Shown one piece after another: positions 32,094 to 34,490 of a DNA stretch of 34,490 nucleotides. Location of the stretch: NCBI GenBank assembly GCA_946497905.1, contig CAMMMI010000004.1, forward strand, positions 1 to 34,490, read 5' to 3'. The first letter of the stretch is position 1, and each line of letters starts with the position of its first letter. Below the pieces are notes generated by a model. That model was not told where the DNA came from. It saw nothing but the letters and a program-made list of their open reading frames with translations, and did not search any database. The position numbers and the translations under genes were made by a program. This DNA is from an uncultured Clostridium sp. (GTDB taxonomy: Bacteria; Bacillota; Clostridia; TANB77; CAG-508).

Positions 32094-34469
32094 TTATTTT
32101 GAAACTTGTTCCCTTTTCTCTGCTTTTTGTTTTTGATATTGCTTTATTTCATGAATCACATTATTTATTTCTTGTAATCCTATTTCTTGTGTGTCATGTT
32201 CGCTTGTAGTTGGTGTTACTGAATTTTGTTCATTGTTTTCTTGTACTTCTTGAGATTCTATAACTTGCTTTTTCCTTTCATTAATTTCTTTACAAATTTC
32301 TTCTGCATCTACATACATCATCCCTTCTGGATTTAATCTTTTAGGATTTTTTACAACATTAATAAATTCATCATATCTTATAGAAGAATCTATTTGTCTT
32401 GCTAATAAAAATAGCCCTGCTATTTGAGGTATTGCATAACTAGAACCACAAAGACTGCCATTATACTTATATATTGGTTTTCCATCTTCTCCCATATGTA
32501 TATTAGTCCTTCCTGTAGCTGGTAATATTACTGTACTAGGAATATTTTTTATTACTTTATTAGTCCTACTATTTTTATCACTTTCTTTATTACTTATTGT
32601 TTTTAGTAATTCATCTAATAACACTACTTCACCATTATTACTAGTTCTTCCCCATGAGAAATCCTTCCAAAATTTGCTGGAATCTAACAGAGTACATCCT
32701 TTTTTCTCCAATTTATCTAACATTTTTTGACCTTCTCTTGATGTTTGTATATCAGCTGATATACAAATTATATCTGGTTTAATATCGCTTTCTACAATAT
32801 ATTCTAACATCATTTCTTTAGCTTCTTCCCATGATATATTACCAACACTAAATATATACATTTCTGTTTCTGGAGCCACTCCACACTCACTACCTGCAAC
32901 TAAACAAGCTGTTGTATTTCCATGTGAGCCATCCATATATTTTTCTTCATACTCTTTGCGAAAATCATTTTTTTTATCTCTTTCGAATATAATATTTGCA
33001 ACAATTTCCCCATTTCTATCTTTTTCTAGTACAATATGCTTAACAACTCTGCCTTCAAATTCACTTATTGAACTATTAAAATATCTATCAAGTATAGCAA
33101 TAGTAGTTCCTTTTCCGTTAATTCCATTTTCGTGAAGACCTTTTTTTGCCTTAACATTAGAAAATTTTTTGCCTTGCTCTAAAAGTTTTTCTGGATGAAA
33201 TCTCTTTATTTGTTCATCTGAAAAAATAGTTTTACTATCGAATGTTAATCTTCTAAAATTTTCTGGTGATAGACTACTCATATCTATTTTAGATACATCT
33301 TCTCCACATATTCCTTCAAGAATAAATGATAAATCATTTTCTGTATTTCTACTGGTAATCCCTCCAGCTATTTTTTCGAATTTTTGCTCTATATATTTAT
33401 CATCAATATGGATTGCTCTTACTTGCTCAATACCCAATAGTTCTCTTGACATTCCTTCAGCAAATTCTAATACATTGTTATATGGCTTCACACTACTTTG
33501 AACAGTTTTCAAAAAATCGATATTTTGTATTTTTTCTGCAAATTCTTTTCCGTAAATTTCTTCAATTAGTGGTATATCTCTTTGTATTTCACTTATAACA
33601 TTTTCTAATTGCTGTGTATTATTTCTATTTTTATACATAAGAACATAAGGATATATCATTCCTCTTATTTTTATAATTCCCATATCTTCTTTTGAAAAAT
33701 GTTCTGTTCCGTTCCATGTCTTTTCGTTTGCCTCTGTATGTAGGAGTTCATTATCTTTAATTCCTAACTCTTGTAAATCTTCTGTTTTAAGCGTTCTATC
33801 TTTATATGGTATTTTCCCTGAATGAAATATACTTTGAAAGCAATTTGAATGATTTGCTATGTCTATTCCCATTTCTCCATTTGCCAATAATTCAATAATA
33901 GTATGTTTTAAATGTGAATCTAATTCTCTTTGCATTGGATTTTTAAAGTTTTCTTTACTCTTTGGTGGTATGTCTGCGTGCATTTTTTCATGAAATAGTA
34001 TTACACTTTCTATACCTTCTGTATATTCCATTCCAAACATTTCTTCAAACTCTTTTTCATCTATTGGAATGGTAAATTGTACTGCAAACTCTCCATTATT
34101 ATTTTTATCTGATAAACAACAAGGCTCTGCACTAAATAATTCTGGTGTAAATGGCATATATATAATTTTTTTAACATTAGTATTACCTATAATGTTCTCT
34201 GCATTTTCTTTATAATCTTGTGTTTGCCCTATAAATCTTTGTTGCATTTCATTTGAGTATTCTTCATTCATTTGTTCTACTTCTTTAAAAAAGTCTGTAT
34301 TCAATAAATTTTCCATTGCTACTGCCATTTCTGGATTTGCCTCTTGTATTTCTTTCATATTAGTTTGTGCAAAACTAGCAATATATTCTCCATATTCAGC
34401 CCACATATTTTTTTCTTCAGCATTATTTTTAAAAGTATTAAATTCTTCTAGACCTTTTTGGTTTTCCAT
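32094..34469 (-). CDS. Large protein with HEXXH-containing N-half and divergent subtilisin-like (S8) C-half
   Basis: 791 residues, no signal peptide or membrane segment. The N-half is not a family I know but holds VILFHEKMHADIP, an HEXXH zinc-peptidase motif (H160, E161, H164). RELDSHLKHTIIELLANGEMG follows, whose E182 lies 18 residues on, a possible third ligand. The C-half is S8-like: Asp461 in GKGTTIAILDRY, His516 in DGSHGNTTACLVAG, Ser677 in GSLCGSSYAIPQIAG. The Asn of the oxyanion hole is not obvious (KKGCTLLDSSKF stands there). A Gln/Glu/Lys-rich tail ends it. The ATG lacks a ribosome site, and an in-frame TAA stands 21 nt upstream at the window edge. It could be a cytoplasmic defence or toxin-like protease, or one for peptide maturation; neither is shown. 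Confidence 0.78.
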   Translation of the reverse strand: MENQKGLEEFNTFKNNAEEKNMWAEYGEYIASFAQTNMKEIQEANPEMAVAMENLLNTDFFKEVEQMNEEYSNEMQQRFIGQTQDYKENAENIIGNTNVKKIIYMPFTPELFSAEPCCLSDKNNNGEFAVQFTIPIDEKEFEEMFGMEYTEGIESVILFHEKMHADIPPKSKENFKNPMQRELDSHLKHTIIELLANGEMGIDIANHSNCFQSIFHSGKIPYKDRTLKTEDLQELGIKDNELLHTEANEKTWNGTEHFSKEDMGIIKIRGMIYPYVLMYKNRNNTQQLENVISEIQRDIPLIEEIYGKEFAEKIQNIDFLKTVQSSVKPYNNVLEFAEGMSRELLGIEQVRAIHIDDKYIEQKFEKIAGGITSRNTENDLSFILEGICGEDVSKIDMSSLSPENFRRLTFDSKTIFSDEQIKRFHPEKLLEQGKKFSNVKAKKGLHENGINGKGTTIAILDRYFNSSISEFEGRVVKHIVLEKDRNGEIVANIIFERDKKNDFRKEYEEKYMDGSHGNTTACLVAGSECGVAPETEMYIFSVGNISWEEAKEMMLEYIVESDIKPDIICISADIQTSREGQKMLDKLEKKGCTLLDSSKFWKDFSWGRTSNNGEVVLLDELLKTISNKESDKNSRTNKVIKNIPSTVILPATGRTNIHMGEDGKPIYKYNGSLCGSSYAIPQIAGLFLLARQIDSSIRYDEFINVVKNPKRLNPEGMMYVDAEEICKEINERKKQVIESQEVQENNEQNSVTPTTSEHDTQEIGLQEINNVIHEIKQYQKQKAEKREQVSK

Positions 34470-34490
34470 AATTATTTTTTTGATGGTTTA

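Noticed and set aside
1-34490. CRISPR array, rRNA or riboswitch
   Set aside because: No regularly spaced direct repeats, no rRNA-like stretches and no recognisable riboswitch core were seen in the leaders inspected.

Overview
The window is very AT-rich, densely coded, low-GC Gram-positive DNA and reads with the standard bacterial code (TGA is used as a stop). Gene content and Shine-Dalgarno sites (AGGAGG type, with TTG and GTG starts) point to an uncultured, probably gut-dwelling member of the Clostridia. SepF, DivIVA, FtsK/SpoIIIE, a TIGR04086 membrane protein, a SipW signal peptidase and an Rpn nuclease all fit that. No rRNA gene, intact tRNA or CRISPR array was seen.

Left part, 1-14.7 kb, almost all on the minus strand, is core housekeeping. 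From left to right: a partial hypothetical gene; the DNA translocase FtsK/SpoIIIE; a coiled-coil protein and RsmD; the division proteins DivIVA and SepF; an operon read as mutL, a small membrane protein, miaA and an HlyD-like adaptor; an odd SecF/SecD pair; and an HD-domain hydrolase. Three unusually large palindromic elements sit in gaps of this block (6091-6276, 11591-11694, 12376-12499). A near-identical terminator that begins at the stop codon follows both sepF and the secF-like gene.

Middle part, 14.8-24 kb, is a surface-protein locus. A minus-strand operon encodes a TasA/camelysin-like protein, a SipW-type signal peptidase and two further anchored proteins, behind a consensus promoter. 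A divergent plus-strand gene encodes a 450-residue surface protein with the same kind of signal region and a ChW-like C-terminus, also behind a consensus promoter. Around them lie an Rpn-family nuclease, a TIGR04086 membrane protein, a minimal BirA, an M23/SH3 cell-wall hydrolase without a signal peptide, and a long-chain acyl-CoA synthetase.

Right part, 24-29.5 kb, holds small accessory enzymes: YdcF-type, metallophosphoesterase, HAD, one complete and two broken Nudix genes, DUF5680 and cupin. It also contains degraded remnants, including a likely deletion junction.

From about 29.6 kb the window appears to enter an integrated element. A 3' fragment of tRNA-Gln(UUG), still followed by its terminator, is cut exactly at the anticodon loop. 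A perfect 9-9-9 inverted repeat overlaps the cut, as expected of a tyrosine-recombinase attachment site. Beyond it lie an AbiL/RloAB-type ATPase and TOPRIM pair whose rloB has an in-frame stop, two tiny ORFs that collide tail to tail, and a 791-residue protein joining an HEXXH-containing half to a divergent subtilisin-like domain. That last protein and the att-site boundary are the best candidates for something undescribed.
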